From positions 54,087,459 through 54,151,458 of the forward strand of contig CM055060.1 in assembly GCA_029204045.2 (NCBI GenBank): 64,000 nt of DNA, given 5' to 3'. This document shows positions 23,816-36,719 of this stretch, in pieces. Each line of letters begins with the position of its first letter. Positions within the stretch are counted from its first letter, which is position 1. The DNA comes from Tillandsia leiboldiana (Eukaryota > Streptophyta > Magnoliopsida > Poales > Bromeliaceae). The notes under the pieces were generated by a model. It did not search any database. It had not been told where the DNA came from and was given only the letters and a program-made list of their open reading frames with translations. Made by a program: the position numbers and the translations under genes.

Positions 23816-26230
23816 ATGTTGCCCATCATTTTTTTCGTTTTCTGCGTCCTTAATTTCCCTCTATCTCTACATGCATTGACTAATAAAGGTAGCAAGTGAT
23901 TAACTCACTCATGAACTATTTTGTATTAATTTAAAAGATGTTAAATATATACAAGTTCAATATATATGAACAACTACGTACGTACAAATCTGAGGTATGA
24001 ATTAATGCAGCCAATCGAATAAACTGCGGTTCGACGTATTCGCAAACCGTCAACGGCCTCGAATGGTGGCATACGGACGATGGCTTCATCAAAGTCGGCA
24101 ACGCCTACAACCTCACCGCCGCAACCGTCTCCCCCGTGCTCTCAACTCTGCGGTACTTCCCCGACGCGTCGGCGCGGAAGTACTGCTACGTGATCCCGGT
24201 GGCGAAGGGCGCCAGGTACTTGGTCCGGACCACGTACTTCTACGGCGGCTTCGACGGGGGGACGGAGCCGCCGGTGTTCGATCAGATCGTAGAGGGGACG
24301 ACGTGGAGCGCGGTGAACACGTCGGACAGCTACGCCGGTGGCCTCGCGGCCTACTACGAGGTCGTCGTGGCCGCCACCGGGAAGTCGATCAGCGTCTGCT
24401 TGGCGCGGAACGACCGCACCGCGTCCAGCCCGTTCATATCAGCGCTCGAGCTGCAGCAGCTGGAGGACTCCATGTATAATTCTACGGATTTTACTGTGTA
24501 TGCGTTGAGCACCATCGCTAGGCATAGCTTTGGCCATAATGGCTTCGTTATCAGGTAATTCGTATTTTTGTCTGTCGCAAAAAGTTAAAATGAGTAGATT
24601 GAATGATTAGTATGAGTTGTTTAACTAGCTATCCAGCCGATCAATACAACCGATACTGGGAGCCATTCGTCGACGATGAACCGGTCGTCGATAGCCAGTC
24701 GAACGTGACCTCGTCGGACTTCTGGAACCTCCCGCCGGAAGTGGTTTTCCACAGCGGAATAACGACAAGCCGCGGCAAGAACCTCACAATTCAATGGCCG
24801 CCAATGATGCTACCCGACGCGAACTACTACTTAGCCCTATACTTTCAAGATAACCGGAGCCCGAGTTCACTGAGCTGGAGAGTTTTCGATGTATCGGTGA
24901 ACGGCTTCGCCTTCTATCGGGGACTCAACATTTCGACTGCGGGGAGCATGGTCTACGGCCCGAATTGGCCGCTTTCCGGCTTGACCCGGATCACATTGAC
25001 ACCTGATGTGAATTCCCCTGTTGGGCCAGTGATCAATGCAGGGGAGCTATTCATGATTGTTACACTCGGGGGAAGGACACATCCTAGAGATGGTAATCAC
25101 TAATTAGATCTTCATTCATACTCATTATTTCAGCATGATCGATCTAATAAACAGATTTGATCTAAACTGTAGCGCAATTTTTGAAAGGATATGTGAATAT
25201 TAAAGGTCATAAAAACATTCCTAAAATATATTTTGTTTCACATTTTTTTTTTTTTTTTGCAGTGATTTCTATGGAGGCACTAGCAAGAAGCTTCTACAAT
25301 CCACCACCAGATTGGAGTGGAGATCCGTGCTTGCCCAGACAAAATTCATGGACGGGTGTGACTTGCTCCCAAGGAAAATTCGCGCGAGTTATCGCATTGT
25401 GAGTTCTCCTTCATTTCTATATTATAAGTTTTCATTCTTTAAGGAGAGAATATTAATGATCAATATGTTGCAGGAATTTGACAAACTACGATCTTAGAGG
25501 ATCGTTGCCTTATAATATAGCCAAGCTAACTGCAATTAGCAGCATGTAAGCCTTTTCCTTTTCTTTCTTTTTTTTTTAATTTTGCACTAACAAATGTAAG
25601 AGATGTGTTAAGATATGGTTATTTGAATGTTAAAATTAGCTCATCAGAATTTTATGTTTGCAGTTGGCTTGGGGGGAACAATCTCACCGGTACCGTTCCC
25701 GATATGATCTCCCTTAAACTGCTCGAATCCTTGTAAGTTTGAACTCTGAAGATCTCGAATTGTCGCAACTCAAAAGAAGAAAGATCTAACTTGTTACCTG
25801 TGTTTTCTGCTTTGTTTTATTTTTCTTGTCGACAGAAGCTTTTTTCTCTTCTCTATGCTTACATTGTTCTTTGTTCGCAACTGAAGGAACTTAGAGAACA
25901 ATCAGCTCACAGGATCGATCCCTCCATCTTTAGGGGAGCTTAAGAGACTTAAAGAACTGTGAGTCAATCCGATTCTCTGAGTTTAAATTTGATATACAAC
26001 TGTTAATCATTTTGGACGGGCGTGAATTTGATGAGTAATCTTTATTGTTGCTGGTTCGTAGATTTCTTCAAAACAACAACCTACAAGGGCAGCTTCCGGA
26101 CACTCTGAAATCTAGAAGTGACATCAATATTCGGTGAGTCTTAGTCCATTGTTCGATTTATTTTTAAGCCGTTCAGAAGTGATTATTCTCAGTTAATGAC
26201 ATTTGATTTTTGTGGGTCAACAGGATTTAA
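23816..26230 (+). CDS. Secreted malectin-like/LRR protein without kinase domain, nine exons
   Basis: Exons are 23816-23888, 24011-24554, 24629-25092, 25263-25398, 25474-25545, 25664-25732, 25887-25958, 26062-26133 and 26224-26230. All introns are GT-AG and phases agree, giving 502 residues. Residues 1-19 form a hydrophobic signal peptide. Residues 27 to about 345 are a malectin-like (di-glucose-binding) domain with INCGS, LRYFP and YYEVVV. Residues 374-395 hold the typical pre-LRR motif WSGDPCLP...SWTGVTC. About 406-500 are four leucine-rich repeats, one per 69-72 nt exon, for example LGGNNLTGTVP. It then stops with no membrane helix or kinase. The closest family I know is the Arabidopsis At3g19230/At1g25570 type of cell-wall di-glucose-binding LRR proteins. 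It is probably apoplastic and binds carbohydrate or a receptor kinase partner. Exon 2 is very GC-rich and later exons are not, a monocot-like gradient. Confidence 0.88.
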
Positions 26231-26854
26231 CCCTGGAAATCAAATTCACTGAGAGCGAAGTGCAATAGAAAGGACAATGAAGTGTAATTAATAAGGAGTT
26301 TGTTGCTAATAATTATAGAGTGAAATTCACCATGTTGTTACACTATATATATATATGTATGTTGTTTTGCCTCTAACTTGATATTGATTTGATTTGGTAA
26401 ATATACGTTAATTTTGTGTAGTTTTATTTATTTATTTTTGTTGTGGTACATAGAATAAATGTGCAGTGATTGTTATTATCCATATTCAGCCTATAATTAT
26501 TTGTTGATTTAGGGCCCGTTTTGTATATGTTTGTCCAATTTTTAGTTGGACTGGAGAAAATGTATTTGTAACTTACGAGGAGATTGTTGATTATTACAGT
26601 TGGGCCGGAATTTCTCTGGGCCCAGTGACATGTCCCAAAAGGCCTTATCCTCGGAAGAATTTAGGGCCTGATCGAAAGCCCATTAGCGGTCCAAAGCTCT
26701 TAGCCCATATGGGAGGTAACTTCACCGCATTTTCGAGGCGTCTCATGTTTTATCCTCATAGGCGTCTCGCGCGTTCGGCCTTCTCCTCCTCGTTCCCCCC
26801 TTCGAAAGCGGAGGAGAGAGGGATGAGACCCCTCCCCCAAACCCTAACCCTAGA
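26231..26854. other. Spacer between two plus-strand genes
   Basis: It holds the 3' UTR of the malectin/LRR gene (a possible polyadenylation signal AATAAA near 26454) and the promoter and 5' UTR of the next gene. An upstream ATG frame from 26625 overlaps the leader. It lacks conserved content and I do not call it. Confidence 0.45.
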
Positions 26855-29699
26855 ATGTCCCTCCCAAACCCTAGCTCCCTCCTCTTCCCCGCTCCCAAGC
26901 CCGCGCTCCCCCTCTCTTTTCCGCCGCCGCAGCAGCTCCCCCTCCACCGGTGCCGCGCGGCGGCGGAGGCCTCCGACGCCGCCGCTGACCCCTCGGACTG
27001 GTTCCGGCCCCGGCGATCGCCGGAGCCCGACGCGAGGATCGCCGCGCGCGACCCCGGCGTGCGCGTGAACGCCAAGGAGGAGGCCAAGGACGGGGGCGGG
27101 GGGAGGAAGCAGAAGAAGTGGTGGTGGTGGTCTCGCGATCGCGAGAGCTACCTCGCCGACGACTCCGACGCGCTCCCGCTCCCCATGACCTACCCCAACT
27201 CCTCCCCGGCTCCGCCCGAGGAGATCGATCGCCGCCTCAATTGCGACCCCGACGTTCAGGTTAGTAGTCGCCGAATCCATCTTACCGGTTAGGGTTCATG
27301 ATCGTGTTCATGTATTTCAATCGTGGTTTGATTTGCTTTCGATGTGAAAGGATTGTAAAGAGGTGGTGTATGAGTGGACGGGGAAGTGTAGGAGTTGCCA
27401 GGGAACGGGATTGGTGAGCTATTATAACAAGAAGGGGAAGGAGACCATCTGCAAATGTGTTCCTTGTCTTGGAATTGGTATGCTTCATTTCTCCTCCCAC
27501 ATGTTATTTTATTTTGTTGGGTTTTGTAGAAATTGGTGATTATCTCACGGCATCCGAAATTATGATTTCTTTACTCTAGATAGTTTAGCACACTCACTTG
27601 TTTGTAAGTGTATTGGTTGCTGAAGATGTGGCAAAGACTAATTCGTTGTTATAAAGTCCGTAGTAGGGACAGATGCGGAGCAGTAGTTTATGAAGGAAAA
27701 GAAAATTGTAAGTTTCTTCAAAATAAACAGTTTAACCTTCATTCATCAAGGGAAAGGGTAAATTGCTCCAGGGGTTCCAAACTTTTAAGGTTGTTTTAGT
27801 ATGAAAGTTGCTACAATTGTTTCGTTCCGTTCGTAATCCTACCTGCTGGAAATATAGCCTCTTTTTAATAGAAAATTAGAAATTTGATCAACTAATGAGT
27901 AATGATAAAATTTTGAATATGGAAGTTTACGCTTATTTGCTTGCGGCTTGTGCACTACGCACTGCCTTGGCCTTTGACATTTTGTGGGTACATTTTGGAA
28001 TTTGGGTGTTCAGTGAAAATGACTATAAATAATCAGCTTTCTCTACCAGAAATTTCTTGTCATTCTGCATCGCGCCAAATTTGGTTTATGTTCAGTGTAG
28101 CTTGTGTCAAGTTGCAATTTGAGGCTTGTGGTCAAGTTCTATGGTTAGTGATGTCATCTGGTGAACTATTTCCAGTCGATTAATAATTTGTACAGATGCT
28201 ATGGCTTCTCAAGTCCTTCGATCAGCAAGCTGATGGATCTAATGTACAAACATTTGCTAAGTTGGTTGGATGGAGCAAATTTTTGAAGTGGATTTGCCCA
28301 TGTTCATGGCAGTTATTGATTTCGTGGTGTTGGCTTTTTGCTGTGCTTGCATTTCAGAATTTTTAAATTCTTTATTTTCTATCATTATTCTTAAATTTGC
28401 TTCATCATTAATTTTCTGATCTTCAATCATATGTTTAACCCACTTTTTCTCGGTATATTAATTTGTTCTGTTAAAGACATCTGAAATGAGTCGATCACTA
28501 AATTGGGCTTTTTCTGTTGAAGATAACTGAAATGAGTAGATCACTAAATTGTGCTATTAGCTGATTGTAGTATTCAAGTTTTAGTTTTTGATCGGATTTT
28601 GGTGATAGTTTGTTCCGGGCCTTTTGATTGCTTTCTTTTCGTGTAGCACAATAAGACACCATCCTTTTTAATCACAGGGAGAGATACATAGGTTTTTAAT
28701 CCTAAATGAAATGTAACTGTTTTGTTGTTTATGTAAAATTACTCATACGCATTTGTGCAGCCACAAAATTTTACTGAGTTGTCATAATATAGGCATGTAC
28801 CCGAAAACAAATTGTGCATTGATGAGTTACCAAATTTTTTGTGAATTCCCATGTGGAGCACTTTCCAATATGGATCCCGATGGGCTCTTCTTTTATGCTC
28901 AATTTCTCATGTGTTTACAGTACATTGCGAAATTTTGTATGCCAATCTCCACGGTAGGCATGGTCTTTCAAGTTAACCTTTTATTTTGCCCGAATCTGGA
29001 ACTATTTCGCCTCTTTCATTGTTTGTTAATTTTGCTTCTTCGAAAACTGTTTTGCTTCAATGGCATATTAGTTAGTACGATAGGACACTTTAGAGCCACC
29101 GACTGGTGATCTAGTTACAGCTGAGGCCTCAAATAGTCAATCTGGTAGTCTTTCTTGGTGCAGTTACAACAGCTTGCATTGATTCTATTTAAATACCAGC
29201 ATCTGGTTGCAAAATCAACTTTGTGTTTCTGTCGACCCCAAAGAGAGCGCTTCAAATATTGGTTTTAGTTAGAGATGAGAGAAAGCTCATCCTAATTCTT
29301 TGATCATCTTGTTAGCAGTGTTTTTTCTTGTTGATCAAGTTGATAGTTTTTCGAGGAAGAAATAGTAGAACTTTTGAGGCGATTTGACCAAGTCATATCA
29401 TTTTTTCAGTCTCTGATGTAGTAAAATTTTTGTCTCTTTCCTGCCATGTTAGCATCTTGTTCTGCTTTTTATTGCTAATTTCTACATCTCTATTTCTTCT
29501 TCTTTTTGTTTCTTTCGCGATGAGACGGTTACACAAAACTTATTATCATAGGGATGAACAGTTTCTGGATTTCTCTTTATTTAGTTCCTAATGAATCGCT
29601 TTTGCTGTTGGTTCTTCAGGCTACGTCCAGAAATATACAGCCCGCAGGGACATTGATGTGATGGAAGATCTCGACAAAGGCAACGGGAAACCTCCTTAA
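26855..29699 (+). CDS. Plastid-type DnaJ cysteine-rich zinc-finger protein, three exons
   Basis: Exons 26855-27259, 27351-27477 and 29620-29699 join in frame to 203 residues. The intron donors are GTTAGT and GTATGC, the acceptors GTGAAAG and CTTCAG. Residues 1 to about 45 are rich in Ser, Pro, Leu and Arg with few acids, a likely chloroplast transit peptide. Residues 137-178 carry two DnaJ-type zinc-binding motifs, CRSCQGTG (148-155) and CKCVPCLGIG (169-178). The short C-terminus (YTARRDIDVMEDLD) is acidic. There is no J-domain. Plant proteins of this kind act as redox or assembly chaperones in plastids, but the specific role of this one is not shown by the sequence. The second intron is 2.14 kb with no insertion I recognise. 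The start was chosen because it gives the transit peptide and lies in the GC-rich exon. Confidence 0.85.
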
Positions 29700-32054
29700 T
29701 TGCTGCTTCGAATCTTCTCTCTTTTTATACTCAATTTTGTAATAACAATTTATACCAACACTACTCGCCTACAGTTTTGAGAGCATAATTCCACATTTAA
29801 TCTGTAGCATACCTGTTGTGATTGATGAGGAGTTGTATACATTTTATGCTATATTAAATGGAAAGCAAAGCATTTTAAGCTGAGGACAACATTTTTTTCT
29901 AATAAAGAAATTCTTATACGTGTTCTTCTTCCATGTCAGCAATGCAAAGTGAAAATGCCCTGTACAGAAGGGGGCAATTTGTACTTTACATTTTTTTTTT
30001 TTCTTTTTACCATCTTTCCATTGATGGAGTTTCTTTATTAGTTACCTCGATTTTATTATTGAAGAATCCTACACATAGAATAGATTGGGTATAAAATTTA
30101 CACTCAAAACAAATTTACAAATAGTATTTATTTATTTTTTAAATAATACAACTTGTGTAAATTTTACAACTAAATCTAATGGCCAACAATGCCTCTATAT
30201 CTTGTCAACGTTTATTTATTTAATTTTTTTAAAATATTAAAATTTACTGTGCTTTGTGAATTTTAAAATTTGGGGTGTAAGATCTAAGGTAAATGCTACT
30301 TGTACATCTTTGGGAGAGCCCTGGAGTGTATAATATATACTATATTTATTTAAAGATGAAGTATATTTTATTGGTTGATAATTAATAAAATTTATCCATA
30401 TTTTATTGATCGATAATTAATAAAATTTAAACATTTCAGAATAGATAGGGTGTAAGATGTATATCCTTTACCAATAGAAATTTTCTTTTCTTCTTTTATT
30501 TTTTGTGAGTTACTCCCTCAATAAACTACGTATTGTTAGTAAGCCCCAACACTTTCACTTAAATAGTCTAATCCCCCGTTAATTCCTATACTAACTACAT
30601 ATTATTAGTTTTTTTAAATTTTTTTTTTTTTTATTAGTAGGCCTTAATATTGTGCGCTCAAACAGTCTAATCCAACATTTTAAACATTTATGTTTGTTAA
30701 TTTTAAATTTGATGTTTGTTAAGTCTTAAATTTATCAACTAAGAAATAAATATATAAAGTTTGAACATAAGCACCGAACTTTAATTGCATTGTGTTTTGT
30801 TCGCTCTAAATCTAATTTTTATATGCATATTATTATATATTATATCAGAATAATATTCAAGTACAAATTTCATCTATACTCGAATTCTTATAAATATCCA
30901 ATCGTATCTGAATCCAATTCTAACATATATGTTAACAAAAATTTAGTATCCCATGTATATCTACATTCCAATTCATAGCCCAAACAAAATATAAATACAA
31001 ATATAATTTTAATTAAATATTTGATCATATTCCTCCATTTCCATTTATAATTTTGACGCACTCTCTTTCTCTTTATCTCTATCTCTATCTCTCCCTCTCC
31101 CTGCCACTTTCTCTATTCGCTGCTGTCGAATTATTAACGGTAATAATTAATCAAAAATTCGAGTTGCTTGAAATACGTAATTAACTTATTTAAAACGTAC
31201 AGATATAACGCCCATAGAAACGTACAGATATAACGCCCATAGATTTCGACCAAACTCAATTCACATGAACATTTAATTTATTATTGGGCCTCTTACCGTT
31301 AAATTTATTATAGACGGTAATTCGACTCAACTCAACTTATTAATTTTTTTATCCTATTATTACATGACAGAAAATTATATTTATTTTTAATTCATAAATA
31401 AATAGTCAATAATTATTTTCGTCGTGATCCGGCTGAGATCAAATACTTTTTTCTTTAAAAAAAAAAATTAGGTTTATTTTTTTTATGTTCCTTTCTTTTA
31501 TTTACTTTCTTTTCTGTTTTCTTGCTTGGGTGAGCCTCTCCGTTTTTACTTATATGATAGTTGAATAAAATAGATGTAACACTTTTATCAAAGTCTTATG
31601 AGTGTATCAGTATATATTAAATGCCATAAATTTATTAATCATCAATATATTTTTGTATGGTTGGAAAATTACTGTAGGTTGATATTAGTAATAATCTGAT
31701 CCACAAGAATCAGATTCTTGATTATGTTGAAAAGAAAATGTTGCCTAAAGCGAACCACACATGCCCAATGCTTCAAATGCAGGATTCTTTTCAAGGAAAA
31801 GTTTCATATATCCATTAATGTTGCTTTTATTTCAGATAATAGTGAAGCTTAAACATAGTAGAAAAAGTGGCACTACAGAAAATAAGTTATTTAACGAAAG
31901 GCGGTACCGTCGTTAAAAATTAGTGTTCCAAGTAGTGTAACTTGTTCTCCAGACATATATATATACTCTCAATATTAATGTTCCATATGTAATATTGGAT
32001 ACAGTATAATATTGTAGAAAGAAAAAACATTGGAATAAAGGAATGGGATTCAAA
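29700..32054. other. AT-rich intergenic DNA
   Basis: The beginning is 3' UTR of the DnaJ-type gene. The rest has no gene. It contains CT-rich microsatellites (31076-31102) and a 25-bp tandem duplication at 31193-31242. Confidence 0.5.
31193..31242. repeat. 25-bp tandem duplication
   Basis: Two exact copies of a unit beginning AAACGTACAGATATAACGCC start at 31193 and 31218. Confidence 0.9.
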
Positions 32055-32795
32055 CTAACTTGATAGTGATTAGGGGATAACTGGATAACATTGAACCTTA
32101 CTAATTAACCCTTATGTTTCCTACTTATTACTCTCTTAGCTAGCACCTAGTGGTTCAAATTTAAGATAAACAAAGAAAGGTTTTTCTTGGGGTAAATTGG
32201 ACCGCGGGTTTTCAAACTTTCCATCGAGCTTTATTTTAGTCTTCTAACTTTTAATTTCGACATTTATTTATCCTTAAACTCTTCAAAGAGTTTCAACTTA
32301 GTTTTCCTTTTGGTATATTTACTATAAGAGAATAATTATTACCTACATCTAATATATCTGTTTATTTATATACCAAATACCCATTGAGTTTTAACTTTTT
32401 TTTTCTCTACATAAAATTTAGATTTCTGAAATTAAAGTATGAGATGATGCAGAACCATGCAACAAATTATAGCGTACAAACAAATAAGTAAATAGTGTTC
32501 AAAGAACAGGGACTAAACTAGACTACTAATAAAATTTAGGTTTTCGAATATCAAAAATCAGAAGTTTGAGGATCAAAATGAAACTTTACTCAAAGCTCGG
32601 AGTAATTAAAGACGAAAAATAAAAAATTGCCACTTGACTCGGCTGTTCGAGATCCAAAAGGTTTAGAAGGTTGTCGTTGAATGATTCTTGGCATTGCTTC
32701 TTGCAACTACTCTTCTATTATTCCCTAAACTGCACCTCCGAGACTGCATTGTTGGAGACTGCATTATTGAAGCTTCTTTTGATGGCCGATGTATA
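32055..32795 (+). repeat. Dispersed 0.74-kb repeat, direct copy
   Basis: This segment is homologous, in inverted orientation, to 36720-37440. Shared stretches include AACTCTTCAAAGAGTTT, GGCATTGCTTCTTGCAACTA and GACTGCATTATTGAAGCTTC. By eye they are roughly 75-80% similar along their length. No reverse transcriptase or transposase motif is visible, so the type of element is unknown. Confidence 0.75.
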
Positions 32796-32830
32796 CGAAT
32801 CGTTGCGATTCTCATATATCATTGACAAGG

Positions 32831-32896
<66 letters not shown>
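32831..32896. repeat. (TA)n microsatellite
   Basis: About 33 TA units lie directly after the dispersed repeat. An ORF running through it is an artefact. Confidence 0.97.
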
Positions 32897-32899
<3 letters not shown>

Positions 32900-34480
32900 G
32901 CGCGAGGGGGATCCGATCGAACACGCTAGCTCGATTCGTATCGTAATCAAAGATTACTGTTTGCTTTGGAGATTTTCAAAGTGTTTATGTATGTGAATCT
33001 TCAGCTACGTACGTATATTGCTGAGTTCAATTCAACACCAAAAATTATAACACCACAGTGCCTCGTTGGCTAATTTAATCTTTGTAAATAATTTTTTTTT
33101 TTTTTTTTTTTTTTTGAAGGAATTGATAAACATATTTAACGCTCCTGAAGTTAGAAAAAATAAAGTAATTAATGTTAATTACTAGTCCTGTGGATGATAC
33201 TTCCCTTCACTTTCCTACACACAAAGTTTATGGCTGATGATGTAATGAGCTAATATTAGATGTATTAATTAAGTTTGATCGGTCCACGCCGCTGCGGAAC
33301 TAGTGTTTAATTTTATTTTGTCAATAATAATTTTTAATTTATAAACATTTATTTCAACGCCCGAAAAATAAAAAATAGTGGAAGATAGAATAATACTATT
33401 AAAAGTATTCCTATTTTATAATTTACTATTAATTTTTTACTCTTTAAATGCCTACGGTTTAGTAAAGATAGGGAAAATAACATTGAGCCGAGGGCTAGAA
33501 AATTAATAGTAAATATGTGTACTAGCTTAATTATATTCACATATATATTTATATAGTAATATTCTTATGAAAATAATTTATGGTAAATAAAAAAGTTTCA
33601 GTTTTTATGTATTACAATATATCTAAAATGTATGTAACGTTGAAAAATCATTGAACTCCGAAGCAAAAGAGTATTACTACGAGCTACGTACTCTTATGGA
33701 TAGTTGATGTATTTACATATAAGAAGCGAAGGGCTTTGACTAGTTAATTCATGGATACAAAACTTCAAAAACGACAGGCGTTTATCGATCAATCGATCAT
33801 CTTCTTTGTTTAAGTGATTGTTTCACTACTCAAAATACTCTATGCTACCACTTAAGAAAATAAAAATTGCAAAACAACGAAAGAACAATTTGGCTTACAA
33901 GTACACATCTCCAATAGAAAAGAAAAAAAAAAATTGTAATTACAACCGACACATTCAATTTGTAGGGTGTAATCCCTAGTCACATTCTAGTAAATTTTTT
34001 TTCATTAAATAGATAGAATGTAAGATATATGTACATCCCTTTTATAATATACAAATATAATGACTTTTAGAAATATCCTTTCATTACATTAAGGGCACAC
34101 AAAAGAAGAGAAATCATATTGCAAACTAAACCTTTTTTCAGTACGAAAAATAGGATAAAATCATGCCACAAACTAATTTTTACATATAGAAAAAAAAAGT
34201 TAAAAAAAAAAAGAAAGAGAAAGGCCAATGTATTACAAACTAACTTCTATATATTCTTCCCTCCAACTTAAGAAAACAAGATAGCTATATAGCACGCGCT
34301 TAAACGAAATCGCTGGTTAAGTCCATGCGGCGTTCTCTTTCCATTGCAAAGTGAGCAAATATGTCTTTCTGCTTGTTAGCTTGGACCTATTCATTCTAAA
34401 ACTAAGTACAAAAGAGAGAGAGAAAGTTTGGGAAATGATATTATATTGCTTAAGAGCAAAAAGCTTACAACTTTTCCCTA
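32900..34480. other. AT-rich intergenic DNA
   Basis: No gene recognised. It includes a T run at 33090-33114 and an A run near 33925. Confidence 0.5.
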
Positions 34481-35321
34481 GGGATGGAGGCCACGTCTAT
34501 TTATAGGCCATTTGCCGCCCAACTAGCTAATGAAAAGACGCCAAGTCACGCAAACATACAAGCCAAAAGAGAAGGCTATGGTGACACCTACTAAATGCAT
34601 CTTCTAGAAACTCTAGACTCTTGACTTTTCGTCATCCACGTCTATAGTCTTGAGATTCGAAGAGATGCTTCTAGAAAATTTAAGCAAAATCTCTGTGATA
34701 TCCCTGACGACCCGCAACTATCTATGACGAAATTTCTCTGAGGCCGGTATGGCGGGGAGGATGATGGTCTCACAATTTCGAGCAAAGCCTATCCACTGAT
34801 ACAGAATTGGAGTTGAGAAGGAGGGAGGGGAAGAAGGGAGGGGAGAAAGAAGAAGGTTGAGGGGAAGAAGGAGACTTGGGGAGAAAGTACAATATTTCAT
34901 TCATAATCCCCTTTCATTACAGGGACCTGTGCTTATATATCCTTTCCTAATTACATTACTGAGGCTACTTGCTCTAACTAGTAGCAGACTAATGACAATT
35001 TACCATACAAACTATGGAATAAAGCTATTGGCAAGTGGGTTATTTTTATGGGCTCCCTTCCAGCTGGGCCTCCAGTGCTTGGCCCCGTCTTGCAACGAAG
35101 CCCAGCTCCTCACAAGTCTATCGGGTCGGATCCGTTCTCTTGCAAGGAGCTCACTGGCACCCGCGTCCCAGACAGCCCGCTCCACGACCTACTTCAGAGG
35201 AGACCACTCGACTTCCCTGCTCCTTGGGAGATTCTTCCGCTCCTCCGGCACCCTCCGCCCCTGCTCCAAGCCGGGTGCTGCAACCTCTACAGCGATCTCC
35301 TCTGAAGTTTGACTGGTTGCA
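34481..35321 (-). mobile_element. Probable copia-type LTR remnants
   Basis: On the minus strand, GGCCTATAAATAGACGTGGC near 34510 and GGATATATAAGCACAGGTCC near 34920-34940 look like LTR core promoters. Each is followed by the pyrimidine-rich leader typical of R-U5. The GC-rich block 35040-35305 would be the U3 part of the second. I found no target duplications or primer-binding site, so boundaries are approximate and the identification is tentative. Confidence 0.35.
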
Positions 35322-35346
35322 AAGAATAAAATCAATTAAAATATCA

Positions 35347-35381
<35 letters not shown>
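35347..35381. repeat. (AT)n microsatellite
   Basis: About 17 AT units lie within 30 bases of the stop of the EF-hand gene on the minus strand. Confidence 0.95.
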
Positions 35382-35382
<1 letters not shown>

Positions 35383-35409
35383 GTGTCATATAGCTATTTG
35401 TAGTAACAC

Positions 35410-35655
35410 CTACTTTGACCTGATATCAAAGCCCCAATGCTTCCTAGCATGCTCCATGAGGGCCCGAATCTCCAACTCGTTGTCGATGTAGCCATTTTTG
35501 TCCCTGTCGTTCTTCTTCATCGCCCGCCATGCCCTCCACCATCCGAAATTTAACCCGGCCTTTTGCAATCCTGCTGACAACTCCTTTCTACTTATTCGGC
35601 CGTCCTTGTTCCCGTCGATCTGCCTGAGCCATGTCCGGAACTCTTCCTCGGTCAT
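35410..35655 (-). CDS. Small EF-hand protein A
   Basis: This single-exon gene of 81 residues is probably a soluble calcium-binding regulator. Loop 1 (residues 14-25, DGNKDGRISRKE) has all canonical ligands including Glu at position 12. Loop 2 (residues 50-61, DRDKNGYIDNEL) has Leu at position 12, where bidentate Glu is expected, with Glu one residue later, so its calcium binding may be weak. The C-terminus EHARKHWGFDIRSK is identical to that of protein B at 39926-40210. The start is the ATG at 35655; the open frame extends upstream only to a GTG, and the extra residues have no counterpart in B. The promoter is duplicated between the two genes, with a TATA box at 35770-35783. Confidence 0.85.
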   Translation of the reverse strand: MTEEEFRTWLRQIDGNKDGRISRKELSAGLQKAGLNFGWWRAWRAMKKNDRDKNGYIDNELEIRALMEHARKHWGFDIRSK

Positions 35656-35769
35656 GGTTGGCTGGTTATAAATGCAAAAGTGGATCAGAGCACGTACAGG
35701 TCGATAAGAAGAGCTCACGATCACTTATAATGTCGAGTTTGTGCTCGAGAGCATATGATAGTGGGTAAG

Positions 35770-35783
35770 CTATTTATAGAGGA
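35770..35783 (-). promoter_or_regulatory. TATA box of EF-hand gene A
   Basis: The minus strand reads CCTCTATAAATAGC about 115 bp before the start codon. The same block, with TTTTTGGCCACC about 15 bp upstream of it, precedes EF-hand gene B, so it is conserved between the duplicates. Confidence 0.7.
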
Positions 35784-36353
35784 GTTATGGTGGCCAAAAA
35801 CTGAGTAATCTCACTATCACTTGTAGCTAATAATTAATAATATTGTCGGATGAACAGATTATTGGTTCCACCTAATCCACCTGCATGGACCACATACGAA
35901 TTATCCTTTATTCAATTTAACTTTTGATTTTACATCACTGATTGAAAAAATATAGAATAAAATAAAGGACAAATCAACTGGACGGCAATGACTGTCATGT
36001 GAAGTTGGATATGCATGGTCCAGACACGGAGTTAAGTAGATTTTATAATTTGGGATACTGCATTGGGCAAGCTCATTATGATTACCTGATGGTGCACTAT
36101 GATTCTTTAATTCCCCAGCATTGTTAGTACAACCTTATCTATCTCTAGTTAGAGCAGAATTTCATGACTAGCTTGGCATCAATTGGAAGGCAGAATTGAC
36201 AAGTTTCTGAAAAATTGGATGAACCAATCTGGCCTGATTTGTCGGACCAAGAACCCAACTTGAATTTGATTCAATGAAAAATTAACCCAACTATTACTTG
36301 GCAATCTAAATTTGAAGCATCCTTAGATGAGAGTGTTCCAAGGGAGCTACTAA

Positions 36354-36389
<36 letters not shown>

Positions 36390-36719
36390 TGTAGTTGGGG
36401 ATAAAAATTTACTATCTTTGTAGTTCAATTATCCATCAACTCATTTTTGTCGATTTTCCTGCCTAAAATTTATGTTATCCAAACACACACTACGTGCCCA
36501 AAATATATACTCAAGATTCATACACATACCCATTCTAAGAAGTAGCTATCTAAAATTTTTAAATTTATTAGAAAATTTATCAAAATATATTCTAAAATTC
36601 AATCTTATTAATAAATCCTAAAAGGAATTGAAAATTTTAATTTTTTTTTTAAATTAATCTAAAAATAAATAAAATAGTTCTATCCTCGTCACTGAGAATC
36701 ACAATGATTCGAATACCTC
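35784..36719. other. Upstream region of EF-hand gene A
   Basis: The first 120 bases are homologous to the B promoter (GGTGGATTAGGT and CAATAAT blocks). Beyond that the sequence is AT-rich without genes and has a T run at 36358-36386. Confidence 0.55.

Noticed and set aside
24063..24479. Plus-strand ORF of 138 codons overlapping the malectin exon
   Set aside because: It is a frame shadow of the real GC-rich exon, which has clear malectin-domain sequence in the other frame.
32671..32946. ORF ending in an Ile-Tyr run
   Set aside because: Half of it is the (TA)n microsatellite; the rest belongs to a non-coding dispersed repeat.
35035..35403. Plus-strand ORFs over the GC-rich block
   Set aside because: The block looks like LTR sequence on the other strand and the frames run into an (AT)n tract.
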